DNA of 64,000 nucleotides from Nectonema munidae (lineage: Eukaryota > Nematomorpha > Nectonematoida > Nectonematidae), in assembly GCA_030549495.1 (NCBI GenBank), contig JAUIRK010000022.1:124001-188000 (forward strand), given 5' to 3'. Below the pieces are notes generated by a model. The model was not told the origin of the DNA, searched no databases, and worked only from the letters and a program-made list of their open reading frames with translations. The position numbers and the translations under genes are program-made. Of this stretch, positions 23,057-35,889 are shown in pieces (positions within the stretch are counted from its first letter, which is position 1; the number at the start of each line of letters is the position of its first letter).

Positions 23057-24290
23057 TATATAACATAACATATTTATTTAAGCAAAATGGAGGCTAATGC
23101 CTGTAAGGTTTGCATCATGAAATTAAGCAAAATAATACAATCTCCTAGACTGCCAAACTGCATCCAGTTTGTTTTTAAAATCATTCAACGTAGTAAAATT
23201 CACAACTTCACTGGGCAAAGAATTCCAATCTTCAAAAGCTCTTTCTGTTAGAAATGTTAGGCGATACTTGTTCTGGAAACTTTCAGCTTTAAATTTGAAG
23301 CAATGCGATCTAAAAATTCTTGTTGAAAAACCAGGCAGGACATCTTCTTTTAATATCATATATTTCTTTACTATGTTGAAAATAATAATCATTTCATTTC
23401 TCTTTATTCTATATAAAAGTGAAGGTAAGTTCAAAACTTTCATTCTTTCAGAATAAGGAAAATTTCTCGTAGCAGGTAAACTTTTTGTGAAGTTTTTTTG
23501 AACTTTTTCAATTTTATTGACATTACTCGGAGAGCTATCCCCATAAATCACATTTGCTTATTCAAGAATTGGTCTTAGACTTGAAAAGGTGTACAGCAAT
23601 TTCACTGTTTGATATTACAAAAGTATTTTTCAACATATGTATCCTTGAGTATGCCTTTTTCACAACTTTTGAAACATGGAGATTAAAATTCAGCTTTGAG
23701 TCGATTATTATTAATCCCAAGTCATTGTGTTCATGAACTTTAGAAGTCACACCATCTAAAAAGAATTGATCAAAATTTGGTTTTCCAATTTGAAGAGGCA
23801 CTTGGATAAGTTGAAGCTCAAGTCCCATTTTATAGACCATTCATATAAACAATATAAATCGTTCTGTAAGGATGCATTTGGATTTTTTCCAAGCAGTTAA
23901 ACAACTTGATGTCATCAGCAAAAACTTTTACATATGAATTCAAGTTGAAAATAAAATCGTTGATGAAAATTGTAAAAAAAATAATGGTCCTATCACAGAA
24001 CCCTGTGGTATTCCACTGATAATTTGACAACTGTTTGATGTTATTCCATTCAAACGGACTACGTGTTTTCTATTAAAAATATAATCTTTGAACCAAGATA
24101 AAAGCTTGCCATCAATTCCAAACGATTTTAACTTCAGAACAAGATGAGGAATCCTATCAAAAACTTTTTGGAAATCCAAGTAAAGCACGTTAATAGATTT
24201 ACTTTCGTTTATTGTTAAGGTTACCTCATTTGAAAATTCAATGAGGTTGGATATTGTAGACTTTTCGGGAGAAAGACATGCTAATGGGGA
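23057..24290 (-). mobile_element. 5'-truncated LINE (CR1/Jockey-like), RT to 3' end
   Basis: From right to left on the minus strand: an RT piece with VLYLDFQKVFDRIPH and SGIPQGSVIGPLFF (23940-24250), VKVFADDIKLF (catalytic A-D-D, 23830-24030), a piece ending in the post-RT region (HNDLGLIIIDSKLNFNLHV), and the last 142 residues with RAFEDWNSLPSEVVNFTTLN. The 3' end is TTGCTTAAATAAATATGTTATGTTA, read across 23088-23061, i.e. AATAAA followed by TTATG repeats. It has about three frame breaks. LINE reverse transcriptase primes at nicked target DNA, which explains the 5' truncation. Confidence 0.88.
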
Positions 24291-24344
24291 AATAAGAGAT
24301 TATTATTCACTATATGATAAAAATATTTATACTTGTATTTTGTT

Positions 24345-24545
24345 AGTAGATTTATAGTTGTATTTTGTCCCTTTTCAATTCTAAATTGCCTTTTTTCAAT
24401 TCTATTTTGTTTTTTCAATTCTACTTTGTCTTCTTTGTATTCTACTTTGTCTTTCTAAAATACATAATGAAATTGAAAAACGTAAAAAATAGAATTAAAA
24501 TGAGAATTTACAATTAAAAAAAGATAAAATAGAAATGGTATATAT
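24345..24545. repeat. foldback element, locus 1, arms of ~20-bp tandem units
   Basis: The left arm is about five tandem copies of a CAATTCTATTTTGTCTTTTT-like unit (20-21 bp). After a short spacer the right arm carries the reverse-complement unit (AAAATAGAATT-A). It ends TATATATATCAAATCAAA, also present beside locus 3 (43160-43180). Confidence 0.75.
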
Positions 24546-25589
24546 ATCAAATCAAATACAGGGATGTTTCATGCAAAATATAATTTACTTCAAAAATATA
24601 TAACAAATTAAATATCCTTTAAAAAATTTTTTAAGCGGCTCATGGGCCTTTTGGATTGCACAGTTTTCTCTTTTTTTAAATATTTTTTTATTATTGTTGT
24701 GTGTCTTTTTGTTATGGTAATTTTAATGTGTCACATTTTGATTTTTCTATATTTCGAGTTATTCTTCTACTTTTTTTAAATTCAAACAGCTTTGATGGAG
24801 TTTGGTTCCACTCACTTAAATTATAATCATTAATACATTATGTAATCATTGTGTCACTCATGTTTTTTTTCAAATAAACTTCTTCTATCACATACTAATA
24901 TGTAATTAAAAAATTATGAGGAGTTGTCTCCCATGTCCAATCTCTGAGGTTTTGGAAGTATTTATTTATATTTAATAAATAATCAAAAATAATTTATAAA
25001 TAATAAAAGATTCGATAATAGTTTGTTGCACTTTCAGTCAAGAGATACGGCTGCGTAAAGGTGGCGAAATTGTGACAATCTTACTTTTTGAAGAAGGCTT
25101 ATTTATCATAGCGCCTGAATGAATTTCAGTGATTGACAAGGTCAAACTTGCATATTTCCACTTCAATTCATTGCGTGTTTAATAAAATGAATGAGTTCGC
25201 TTTGTTGAAATAATATGTAGAAGATAAACTTGGGCACCAGATAAAGCTGTTATTTTGCTTCCTTTACCAAAATAAATGAACAATCCAAGGAGCATCCATT
25301 ATGCGCTCTTTTTATCTTATTTAGAGGGAAAGTAGTTACGCACTATCACTTTGTATAGTCAAATTTACAGCAATCCTTATTTGTGTTGACATAAAAAATG
25401 AATCCAACACGTATAATATACATCTGCGATGTTGTTTAAAAATTCTCCCATCTTTATTTATTTCGTTAGTTAGTTAATTAATTAGTTAGATATCTAGTTA
25501 GTATTAAGTTATCTATACTATTACTAACTAACTCAAGGTTTTGTTTTCTATTTTTTTCTGTTAATTTTAGGTTCACGGTTTGAAAATAA

Positions 25590-25590
<1 letters not shown>
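24546..25590. other. spacer leading to the TTC tract
   Basis: Contains GCGGCTCATGGGCCTTTTGG near 24634, a motif with relatives at 38594 and 42853. Just before the TTC tract the sequence ends in AATAAA (25585-25590). No gene was recognised. Confidence 0.45.
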
Positions 25591-25620
<30 letters not shown>

Positions 25621-26627
25621 CTTCTTCTTCTTCTTCTTCTTCTTCTTCTTCTTCTTCTTCTTCTTCTTCTTCTTCTTCTTCTTCTTCTTCTTCTTCTTCT
25701 TCTTCTTCTTCTTCTTCTTCTTCTTCTTCTTCTTCTTCTTCTTCTTCTTCTTCTTCTTCTTCTTCTTCTTCTTCTTCTTCTTCTTCTTCTTCTTCTTCTT
25801 CTTCTTCTTCTTCTTCTTCTTCTTCTTCTTCTTCTTCTTCTTCTTCTTCTTCTTCTTCTTCTTCTTCTTCTTCTTCTTCTTCTTCTTCTTCTTCTTCTTC
25901 TTCTTCTTCTTCTTCTTCTTCTTCTTCTTCTTCTTCTTCTTCTTCTTCTTCTTCTTCTTCTTCTTCTTCTTCTTCTTCTTCTTCTTCTTCTTCTTCTTCT
26001 TCTTCTTCTTCTTCTTCTTCTTCTTCTTCTTCTTCTTCTTCTTCTTCTTCTTCTTCTTCTTCTTCTTCTTCTTCTTCTTCTTCTTCTTCTTCTTCTTCTT
26101 CTTCTTCTTCTTCTTCTTCTTCTTCTTCTTCTTCTTCTTCTTCTTCTTCTTCTTCTTCTTCTTCTTCTTCTTCTTCTTCTTCTTCTTCTTCTTCTTCTTC
26201 TTCTTCTTCTTCTTCTTCTTCTTCTTCTTCTTCTTCTTCTTCTTCTTCTTCTTCTTCTTCTTCTTCTTCTTCTTCTTCTTCTTCTTCTTCTTCTTCTTCT
26301 TCTTCTTCTTCTTCTTCTTCTTCTTCTTCTTCTTCTTCTTCTTCTTCTTCTTCTTCTTCTTCTTCTTCTTCTTCTTCTTCTTCTTCTTCTTCTTCTTCTT
26401 CTTCTTCTTCTTCTTCTTCTTCTTCTTCTTCTTCTTCTTCTTCTTCTTCTTCTTCTTCTTCTTCTTCTTCTTCTTCTTCTTCTTCTTCTTCTTCTTCTTC
26501 TTCTTCTTCTTCTTCTTCTTCTTCTTCTTCTTCTTCTTCTTCTTCTTCTTCTTCTTCTTCTTCTTCTTCTTCTTCTTCTTCTTCTTCTTCTTCTTCTTCT
26601 TCTTCTTCTTCTTCTTCTTCTTCTTCT
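25591..26627. repeat. uninterrupted (CTT/TTC)n microsatellite, 1037 bp
   Basis: About 345 perfect copies of CTT on the plus strand (GAA on the minus strand), with no interruption in any line of the sequence. The open frames through it (poly-Phe and poly-Glu) are artefacts. Polypurine-polypyrimidine GAA/TTC tracts of this size are known to form triplex DNA and to block transcription and replication, as in expanded FXN alleles. The tract starts directly after AATAAA and stops at AGTACTAAAC. Confidence 0.99.
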
Positions 26628-27160
26628 AGTACTAAACTATACCGGTCAATTTGAAAAGATTTAAAATACTGCATTAAAATTTTTTTTTCAACTAAACAGT
26701 TAAATTTTTAATATTTAATTTTATCATTCATTATTGTCTATAATTTGAGTCAGATTATTATTTTTAAAAAGATAATTATTGTAGCTACGTTTGTTGTAGA
26801 TTACTTTAAAGGTAATAAAACGTATATAATCTTAGTATAATTTCACCAAAATTTTACAAAATCGGACATATTAAATATATAAAATTTTGTAATATATAGT
26901 TTTGCTTTAAATATTTATATTTTCATTTGAGTTTAGTTTATGGTCTTTAAATCCCACAGTTATTGAGCAGCTGCCATGAAAATAAAATATAGTGAGATTT
27001 ACAATTCTCTAGTAAATAAAATAGTAAAAGATATTTTAATAAAAAAGTAATAAAAAACTATATATTATAACTTGCTTTTATTCTGTAGTAAGTTTATACT
27101 TTAAATTTATTAGAAACTTTGTGATGATCTTAAGAGCCACATAATATGTATATTGCATAT
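26628..27160. other. AT-rich spacer
   Basis: Nothing recognised. Confidence 0.4.
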
Positions 27161-27164
27161 ATAT

Positions 27165-27475
27165 TCTTGAGTCGAATGTTCAACTTCAAATATACTCTCA
27201 TTATGGCACTTTTAGAAAAACTTATATCACTAAATTTTCAATTAAAGATTGGAACAATCTACCTCAAAATATTGTGGATGCACCAACATTAAATATATTT
27301 AAAAAAAGATTAGACTTCCATTTTAGTCATCTCAAGTTTTTACACTTGTGATATTTCGTCTTATGAAAACTCAAATATCTCATTATTTGAAGTTATTATT
27401 TCTAGATGCAATTTTCATAGGTTTGAATAACCTTCTTTTTGCTTAATAAAATATGTTATGTTATGTTATGTTTAG
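27165..27475 (+). mobile_element. LINE 3' fragment (CR1/Jockey-like)
   Basis: The plus strand reads KFSIKDWNNLPQNIVDAP, then TLNIFKKRLDFHF, the C-terminal block of ORF2, followed by a short 3' UTR ending TTGCTTAATAAAATATG and repeated TTATG. The 3' end matches those at 23057 and 52981, so these are one family or close relatives. Strongly 5'-truncated. Confidence 0.82.
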
Positions 27476-27659
27476 AGCATGTTATGTACATAGTATATAT
27501 TGTCTGTTTTCATTACTATATTGGAGCAAAAAGACATTTTTATCACATGCATATTAAGAAGGCAAATTATAGAAAAAGAGAAGCACATTTCTTCGATATT
27601 GAAAGAATATCCATATTTAAAGTCTTTATCACAGGTATTTTTAATATTTTTTGAAAAAA

Positions 27660-30574
27660 TATATTATAAATAAAATTAGATTGTCTTGAAATTTCAACGA
27701 TTAGGTCCAATCATCGATGATGAAGATAAAAAAAAGGCATTTTTATGCATAAATCGATAAGTATCAACTAACAACTATATCATATTTTTCTAAGAAAACA
27801 AAGCCTAATTGTTTTTATAAAAAATCAGAAAATATGATTGTTAATAAAAAGGACACAGAAAAATTAAAAAGTAAAAAAATTTTTTTTTTAATTTTCAATT
27901 TATTTGAATATAATTAACTATTTTGTATATAGAAGATGTTTGGCTTTATTGTGTCTTAGTCTCATGGTTCAAGAAAAATTTATTCATGTAATTTATTTCT
28001 AAAAGACAGCTCCACATGAATCTTCGTTCCTAATTTCCTAATGAAAATAGAATTCCTGAGAAAGTTTATTCTCAAAAGAAAAAAAATTTTCTTTCCTGAT
28101 TGATAATATTCCTATTTATTTTTCGAATGCTTTTGTTCTTTATATTGTATTTAAAATATTGCAAAAAAACATTTACTCTTCTACAAAAAAGCTAAGTTAG
28201 AAGACAAAAAAGTTTTGATAAAAACATTTTAAATTTTTGTTTTTTAATTAATCAAAATTTTTAATTATTTTGTAATAAATCATATTTTTTCACATAAAAA
28301 AATGTTTTTTTTTTAATTTTATATGATAGATAAACCACTTTATTTAATAGATTTTAAAAATATCCTTGCTAATTTAAGTATAGTTTCAAACATCAATAAA
28401 AATGGTTTATTTATAGTTAATTAACTACTTGGTTAAAAATTAGTTAACTAAGATTGAGATAGTAAATTTACTATTCTATTGCTAGACCGAAAGCAGTAAG
28501 GATTACAACTATAGTAATTCTAAGAAGAGTAACGTTACTATAGTTATTATTATGATTTAAATTTTGCAGTATTCATTTCTACCACAAAATAACTGCCTGA
28601 TTTATTATATTCACTTAACCAAATGAGGTTATATCCTTTCAATTAAATTCTGAATAAAACATGGAGGAAAACATCTTTCTTACCTTTTTACAAATTTTCT
28701 GCTAAAATTGAAATAAATGAATAAAATTTTTAAACTTTGACAAATACTCAAAGCATTACCAAGTTTACATTTCTCGCTTTAAAATCATCACTTTAAAATT
28801 GAGACTTCTATATACAGGAAGATATCTCTATATTCCATTTCTATTCTCGCAATGTCATCTTTTGTCTTCTTTATTCCACAGTCATCTATCTTATATATTT
28901 ATAGTTACTTTATGTTTTTTTTTATAAAATAAAGCAAATATGTGGTATATATATTAGAAATATTCGTAGAGAAGCATTCATATTTGAAAGAAATGTGATT
29001 ATTTCGAGACAAATTACTTTTCTTTAAAGGCCAAATTGGCGCCATAGATATTTTTAGAATGAAATAGTTATCACACTTCTAAGCATTTATATGCCGTTCA
29101 TATACATTATATAAATATTTAAGGGATTTGCTCTACTACTTAATTGTGAAATCATCTCTTTATAATTCATTCCTGTAATGTGTGTATATATATGTATATA
29201 TATGTGTGTGTGTGTTCGTACTTTTAAATATGCAAATATGGATATTTGCATTTCGTGTAAATGTCTTATTTTAATATTAATTTAGTGTAGTTTGAATGCA
29301 CGATAAAATGTTAGATATAGTGCATATTTAGATAAAATATTCTATTGATATCGTGCAACGCATAATGCCAGAAACTCCATTGAGAATTCACAAATCACAC
29401 AACTTCTTTTAACGTCAGAACGAAGTGAGAACCCACAAATTTAAGAACATTTTAAGCAAAATACTCTTCCGGCCTTGCTTCACTTTGAATTAGATGCCAA
29501 AACTGTAGCTGGATTAAGTTTTTAGTATAAAATCATACATGTAAATACTATTATGCTTTTAGCTTAAATTTTCCTATTTTTGTACATGAGCTATAGTTTC
29601 AGATAATTCCTTCTAATATAATCCTCGCCACATTTTTTAGTATATGAACATTAACGCAAGGAACGTCAATCATATTGAAAAAATAACCACTGAAAAACAT
29701 GTAAAGAATCATTGAACAGCAAAGTAAGATAAAATACTATAATTAATCAAATTTTGGAAACTTATATCTGAATAAAGGATAAACAATTATAAAATATATT
29801 TGAAAATCCAATTTTTTTGTTCTAATTGAAAAAAATTCGGTATAAGATATTATATATAAATTTTTTATATTTTAATTGATAAATATTTATAGGACATTAT
29901 AAGTTAATTTTTTATCAAATTATGGAAATATTTAAAATAATATTAGTGTATTATAAAACTATCAGTATAGGTAAAACTAACTATATAACGAGTAAATCAA
30001 TAATCTAATATCTAATTTACTCTTTAAATAGTAATTTTCCTACTTATACCTTTTTAGTTAGTAAACTTTATGTTTAGTAAAAATTAACTTTCTTATTTTT
30101 ACTATTCAACTATAGCAATCGTACTACTTATTTTTTTGTGCAACAGGATTAAAGTTTCCTTTTTTCTTTTTATTAAATTTTATACTACTATTTTTCAAAT
30201 TTTTTTTCTAAAACTAAAACCAAAAAAAGGTTGCAATAAGTCAATATATTTTATTATAAAATCAAAAAAGTTTGTCCCGATAATCTGTTTTTAGAATGAA
30301 ATTGGCTTCTCCGCAACCCTAACTAAACAACCTCGATTAAATCGACATATAGAATAAGGCATGTGTAAGGTTATCTTGGATCTCTTGGGTTCAAATTCTC
30401 AGACCTGAATATAATAGATGCAAATTATGCGTTTTCATTAGAAATCATTTCATTGTACCCATACTTAATACATAATTTCGATTTTTGAAAGTAAATGATC
30501 AAAAATTAGAGGTGTTTGTAAATTTATTTTAAAAATTCTATTACATTTCGATAGCCAAAATAATATAATATGAT
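27660..30574. other. long AT-rich region without recognised features
   Basis: Only simple sequence is visible: a TATATG/TG-rich run at 29178-29216 and homopolymer A/T runs. No coding or transposon signal was recognised. Confidence 0.4.
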
Positions 30575-30579
30575 CCTTA

Positions 30580-30668
30580 GTTCTATTTTGTCTTATTTCA
30601 ATTTTATTTTTTATTTTTTTCAATTCTATTTTGATCTATTTGAGTTCAATTTTATATTTCTAAAATGG
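30580..30668. repeat. foldback unit array, locus 2 (one arm only)
   Basis: Three to four copies of the CAATTCTATTTTG-type ~20-bp unit end about 5 bp before the TTAA where the piggyBac structure begins. The opposite arm is not seen beyond that element. Confidence 0.55.
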
Positions 30669-30676
30669 CTAATTAA

Positions 30677-33600
30677 TCCTACAAACATATAAAACCAAAC
30701 TCAATGTATACATCATTTAAATACAAAAATGAGATCACATGTAGCCTTCTATAACTAGAAAACATCTCTAATTTGTAAAGGAAATGAACCTTCATGATTT
30801 TGGATTTGACTTTGGGTGTTATGGACAAGATTTACACAGGTTCAAAAGTTAATATTTGTGATCTTTCATCGGATCTTAATTTTTGACATTTTTCGCGTGC
30901 GCTACCCCAAAAGTTCTCCAAACTTTGGTGTGGATAGACCCTTTAAAAAGCTCGTTTTTTTTATAAAGTTTCAATAAGGTGTGCGTGCACTCAGAACGCT
31001 ACATTAAAAACCTAATTCGTTCTTTTGAATAAACCTCATCATCGATGCGTTTTTTCAATTGTGATATATCATATTTTACTCCACCGTCAACATTTGTAGA
31101 TAAGATAACACGACACGAAATTTTCTCGTCACGAGATTTTGCCGACAAATATAAGGCTTAAAATTTTCAAAATTATATATATATTAGATTCTATTTTGAC
31201 TCTTTGTAAAAATATTGGCTCTTTTATATATTAAATTATTACGGTTTATGATAAAATTTAATATTTGTTGTCGATGGAATTTCTCTTTATCGAGCAAATC
31301 ACGTATTTATTATAAAATTTTATAAAATTAAATTTTTATTAAAAACAAAATTTCCATTAAAAATTAAAATTTAGCAAAATTTCAAAAAATATTTCTAAAG
31401 TTCTAGTTGAGAAATCAAAAAAAGACCTTTTTAGGCATAAAATAAACTTTGATTAACACTAGGATGACAAGAAAAAAAACTTACTATGATGACATTGCGG
31501 TCATTTTGACCTCAGCTGAGAAAATGTATATATTTTAGTGAAATGCATTTTTTTCAAAAGTTTTTATTTAATATTTTTGAATCAACATATAAATAGTTGT
31601 TTAAATAAAAAAAATTAAATGTTTTCACATTTTTTACATAAAACAAATGTGTTAGCTACACCCTTTCCACATGTTTATAAACCACATTTGTGACATAATT
31701 TAGTAGCTTTATTTCTGCATTTGGATGAATGGCAACTTTTCCGAATCTTATTTGAAGAACTACTGATTGATGCCTCGACATTAGATTTCACACTTTTTTT
31801 TCTTTTAGTTTGCGTTGGAGTAAACTAAAATATTTAGTTTATATTAGTTTTTCGCAAAGTTCTTCAACTAATTGTAAAAGAAAAGACCTGCGGGATTTTT
31901 TCAAACCATTAACAGTATTATACAAAATCCAAGAATTGACAAGCGCCAAATCAAGTAAATTGAAAGAACCGCTAATGACCATCTTTTTATACATGACTTT
32001 GTCGAATACATACGGCAGATCTGGTCTAATATGTACTTCATATTTTGTTGAATTATAAAATGTTATACTTTCAAGTTTTTTCTTCTAGTCATATTTTATG
32101 AAAACAGATTTATTGTGAAGTGTGCTAAGAAGCAAAACTACTTTATTTGAATTGGCTTTGTATGCTGATAATGAAATATCGTCACAAAAAACAATTTTGT
32201 AGAATAAACTGACACGTTTTTTGCATACATTTCTTCTATTTCAGAAGGAACTTCTCTTCAATTTTGTTTGAGAGTACCATTAAACTTGTACCTTCAAAAA
32301 CTAGATCCAAAGCTAATTTTTTTGAAGTGAAAATTGTCATAAGTGATATTATAACCTTTTTTTTGAAATTCCACTTTGTTGAACAAGTTTTTTCACAATA
32401 TAATCACCAAGAGGAACACTCAATCTTTTAATATCTTTACCGAGATAAGGATAAACCTCGACACAGGTATTTACTTTTAACATCCACAATAAACTAAAAT
32501 TTTATACCATATTTATCTGGCTTGCTAGGTAGATATTGGGTAAAAGGACATCTAGCTTTCGTAGGAAAGAGTTGTTCTTCAATAGTCAAATTATGATATG
32601 GTACGTAACTTTTTTTTCTATTATTTATGAAAAGATTCCATACTTCTGATATCAAACCAAACTTATCCGTCCTCAAACGTTCTTTTCTTTCACTTTTCAA
32701 ATCAAACCTGATAAAATTTATTATTTCTTCAAATATATTTCCTTGCATATGATCTTTGAAAAAGTGGTTACCCAAATTTTGTCTCCAGAAACATCTCAAG
32801 GGAATATTTTTTGCTCCAATCACTCCACGTAAAATGCACAATGATAAGAACGATTCTAATTCTTCAAGAGAAATCTTCTACTCTCCTTTTATTCGACAAC
32901 CTTCAGCAATTGTACATTTTTGAATATGGCGTAAAATTCTTTCATCAAAAATGCAACGAAAAGCTGATTTAGCCTGTAAATTTATATTTTGATAAGCAAA
33001 ACTAGTTGGACCCGGATGAGCTTTGAAAACATTTTGTAAAGATGCTCTACCTTTTTTTTCAGCACACCAACTTGTACCATCTTTTGATTGAAAAGTCTTT
33101 TTGTTTATAATAAATAGTCGTTTCTTCAGATCTTCATTCAAATCATCTATTGACTCATTATAGTATTCAGAAAGGCTTTCATTTTCAGAAATATAAGAGA
33201 TTATTTCATCAGCATTATCTGTTTCTTCCGCGTATTATTTTATATAAATTGAAGTCTTTAGTGCAGAGAGTCTATTATTAAAAAAAATACCGTGCTTAAA
33301 TTGAGGTCACAAGTTGAAAATATTTAAAATAATACACTTGTTTACAAATGCTGGTAAAATGGAGTAAAATATGATATATCAGTATTGAAAAAAAGACATC
33401 GATCATGAGGTTTATTCAAAAAAACGAATTAGGTTTTTGCATTCTTCATTTAAACTTTATATAAAAGAGGAGCTTTAAAAAAGGTTTATCTATACATCAC
33501 AGTAGGGGAACTTTTTTGTAGTGGTCTAAAAATTTGAAAAATCTAAATCCGCTGGAGGATCACTAATACTAAATCTTCAATGTAAATCGTGTCTATAATG

Positions 33601-33724
33601 CCTAAAATCCATCAATTATGAAGGTTCACTTCCGTTACAAAATTAGAGATGTTTTCTAGTTAGAGAGGCTACTTGTGATCTTATTTTTGTGTTTACTAAT
33701 CAGTCTAGTTTTGTGTTTGTAGGA
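30677..33724. mobile_element. TTAA-bounded element with ~0.4-kb inverted arms and a piggyBac gene
   Basis: TTAA flanks both sides (30673-30676 and 33725-33728). Ends are TCCTACAAACAT and, inward from the right, TCCTACAAACAC. The inverted arms continue with scattered mismatches to about 31107 and 33333. Shared blocks include AACTAGAAAACATCTCTAAT, GTGAACCTTCAT-like, AAAACCTAATTCGTT and GATATATCATATTTTACTCC. The interior holds a dead piggyBac transposase. At 31453 a second TTAA is followed by CACTAGGATGAC and TGCGGTCATTTTGACCTCA, which look like an independent piggyBac end, so an inner element may be nested in a larger long-armed one. Confidence 0.85.
31600..33240 (-). pseudogene. piggyBac transposase, broken
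   Basis: An acidic N-terminus (about 33240-33141) is followed by GTSWCAEKKGRAS, then, past a TAG stop, RGVIGAKNIPLRCFW, NIFEEIINFIRFD and YVPYHNLTIEEQLFP, with CPFTQYLPSKPDKYGIKF at 32494-32550. These are hallmark blocks of the DDE_Tnp_1_7 (piggyBac) domain. Lower-quality pieces toward 31600 include YDNFHFKK, FNGTLKQN and REVPSEIEEMYA. The extreme C-terminus is cysteine-rich (CHSSKCRNKATKLCHKCGL, then CGKG and CKKCE), the piggyBac cross-brace zinc finger. Breaks include the TAG between 32878 and 32841, one after KYGIKF and several nearer the C-terminus. piggyBac transposases cut and paste precisely at TTAA. Confidence 0.88.
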
Positions 33725-33728
33725 TTAA

Positions 33729-34255
33729 GACAATTTTTCTCTAAAGAATTATAGCAAGAAAAGGAAGTTGGGAAAGGTCTAACTCTTAGTTAAGTCTTAC
33801 ATCTTTTTATGGAAAAGTGAAAATTTTCTCGGTTTTTTCCATATGAGTATAACAGTCTGCGGGCGATATAAAAATTCTCACAGGTGCAAGTTTCCTCTTA
33901 GGTGGGCGTTTGTCCACCCCTCGGTCTTCATTGACAGATAAATAAATAAAGTGGTGTGAAAAATTTACAATATTCATTTTTCACATTGTACCCTTGTTCT
34001 GCATCGAGCACAACTGTAAGATGGGTCCTTATTCATAAAAATCTCTTCAGCACTCATCCGCAACATGATCATCGTACGATATACCGATCACACAGTTCGT
34101 AATTCATAAAATTTCAACAGCACTCGACATGAGATGAAAAAGATTGATCTCAATAGTAATCTTATGTGCTACAGTGTATGCATAATCACAGAGATATTAT
34201 GCCCACATATTCGTAACGCTCATCATAACTCTTGAGTACAAGCAACGAATCAAAC
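33729..34255. other. less AT-rich non-coding stretch
   Basis: Slightly higher GC and more complex than its surroundings (for example 33990-34250), but no open frame, tRNA or terminal repeat was recognised. Confidence 0.35.
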
Positions 34256-34334
34256 TAATGATTGAAATGTCAATCAATGCATCACGATTTGAGGCCTGCT
34301 TTTCACAACATTACCACATAGAATATAGATACAT

Positions 34335-34470
34335 ATATACGAATTTTGAGTCAGATATATTTTTGAGTATTTTAAATACAAATACAAATATAAATATTTT
34401 GTATATGAATATTTCAATTACAAATACAAATACAAATACTTTAAAATGAATTTGAAATACTTTTATAAAT
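34335..34470. repeat. AAATAC/AAATAT minisatellite
   Basis: Repeated AAATACAAATACAAAT runs lie on both sides of an ATTTTGTATATGAATATTT core. A similar mix recurs at 37160-37310. Confidence 0.7.
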
Positions 34471-35480
34471 ATCTTTGGTTTCCACAGGTAAAACAAAGCA
34501 AGAAACTATGCTGACAGTGCATGAATGAATACTTTTTGATATTTATTATTCATAATTGTCAAATTTTGACACATTTTTATATTTTAAACATCAAACACAA
34601 ATTTCAATTTTATCCACTTTTCATTACATCTAATGACTTATGCTGTTTGTTAGTGCTTATAACAATAGTAATTCTCATAACCAGATCATTAATTACAGGC
34701 TCATTGTAAATGATCAATCATGTGTTTAATTTGATATGCACAATAGAAAACATAGAACGTAAAAAGAACATATCTACACTAATTCCGAAATTGATGAAAC
34801 CAGCCACTTTTATTGATCCTCAAATGATGTTCCAAAACTACCCTCACAAAAAAGCATAATGGATACTTTTCAGCCATTATTTATCCAATACCAATACCAG
34901 CACTGCCAAATATATAGAAATTGAGGTTAATGATTACCTATCAAGTGACTGCATGCCCGAAGGGTCAGATCCTTTTGTCATATTTGAAATTACATGCTTC
35001 AAAATTCCCACATTTAGCAAAGATCGTACCTGATTTTTTGGACATCCACCTTTGTTTGCTCCTGTTGAACCTTTGTTCAGTATTAAAGGTTTAGTATTAA
35101 CGTTTTCCGAGCAGATAGATGTCCATTAAATGATGTTTCCTTTCTTCAATGTCTTTTAGATATAACACCGGCGGATTTAAAGGGGGGTAGAACCGCCATA
35201 AGCCCCCCCCCCCAAAAAAAATTGTATTGTCAATTGCTTGAAAAGTTTACTTGATTTAATTCTTTTCGTAGAACTCAAATATTATGATGATTTCTGCAAC
35301 TCGTTTTTTAGATTCAATCTTTCTCTAAAGTGAGAAGCCCTAAAAAGTTTTTTATGTTTGAATCGTAGTTAAGTGTGACACTTATTAATTTTATATTATC
35401 CATTTTTTTTGTAAATTTATTATTTAAACAAATCAAGTTTTACCACATCAATTCACTTCTCAGTTCAATGAATGAGGATC
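34471..35480. other. spacer with a lone C-run
   Basis: At 35166-35215 GGCGGATTTAAAGGGG and a following C-run resemble one end of a MITE, but no partner end was found. No gene was recognised. Confidence 0.35.
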
Positions 35481-35487
35481 GTTTTAA

Positions 35488-35618
35488 CCCGTTTAAGGCC
35501 AAGCAAAGCAGACGATATCTAAAAAAACGCAGACGATTTATATTCAAAGACATTGAAAAAAAGCAGACGAAGATGAAATTATTTATGTTCCAAAATAGGA
35601 ACATTGGCCGTAAATGAG
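35488..35618. mobile_element. piggyBac-type MITE, 131 bp
   Basis: TTAA on both sides (35484-35487 and 35619-35622). Ends are CCCGTTTAAGGCCAAG and, inward from the right, CTCATTTACGGCCAAT, about 16 bp of imperfect inverted repeat. The body contains repeated GCAGACGA motifs. No coding capacity. Confidence 0.7.
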
Positions 35619-35889
35619 TTAATGCTCTCATTCTTCTTTTGGTTCACAGAGATATTCGATTGGATATTGGCAGCATTATTTATATGTATGCTAAAAAGTG
35701 TCTTAGATGTGAGGCTCCTTAATCCTCTTAGTTCTTAATCTAGTTACTTTCTTATAATAAACTTATAATTTTTTGATTATTATTATGATACTCCAGGTTT
35801 TATGATAAAAAGCCAATTTTCGCTTTTTATTAAACTATTACCCAAAATAAAATAAAAAATAGCTTAAAAATTTTGATAAAGCTTAAATT

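Noticed and set aside
25478-26674. Long open frames through the TTC tract (poly-Phe on plus, poly-Glu on minus)
   Set aside because: They are produced by the microsatellite itself. No gene structure surrounds them.
30340-30420. B-box-like GGGTTCAAATTCTC suggesting a tRNA or SINE
   Set aside because: No A box at the right spacing and no cloverleaf.
35166-35215. MITE end-like GGCGGATTTAAAGGGG with a C-run
   Set aside because: No inverted partner or target duplication found nearby.
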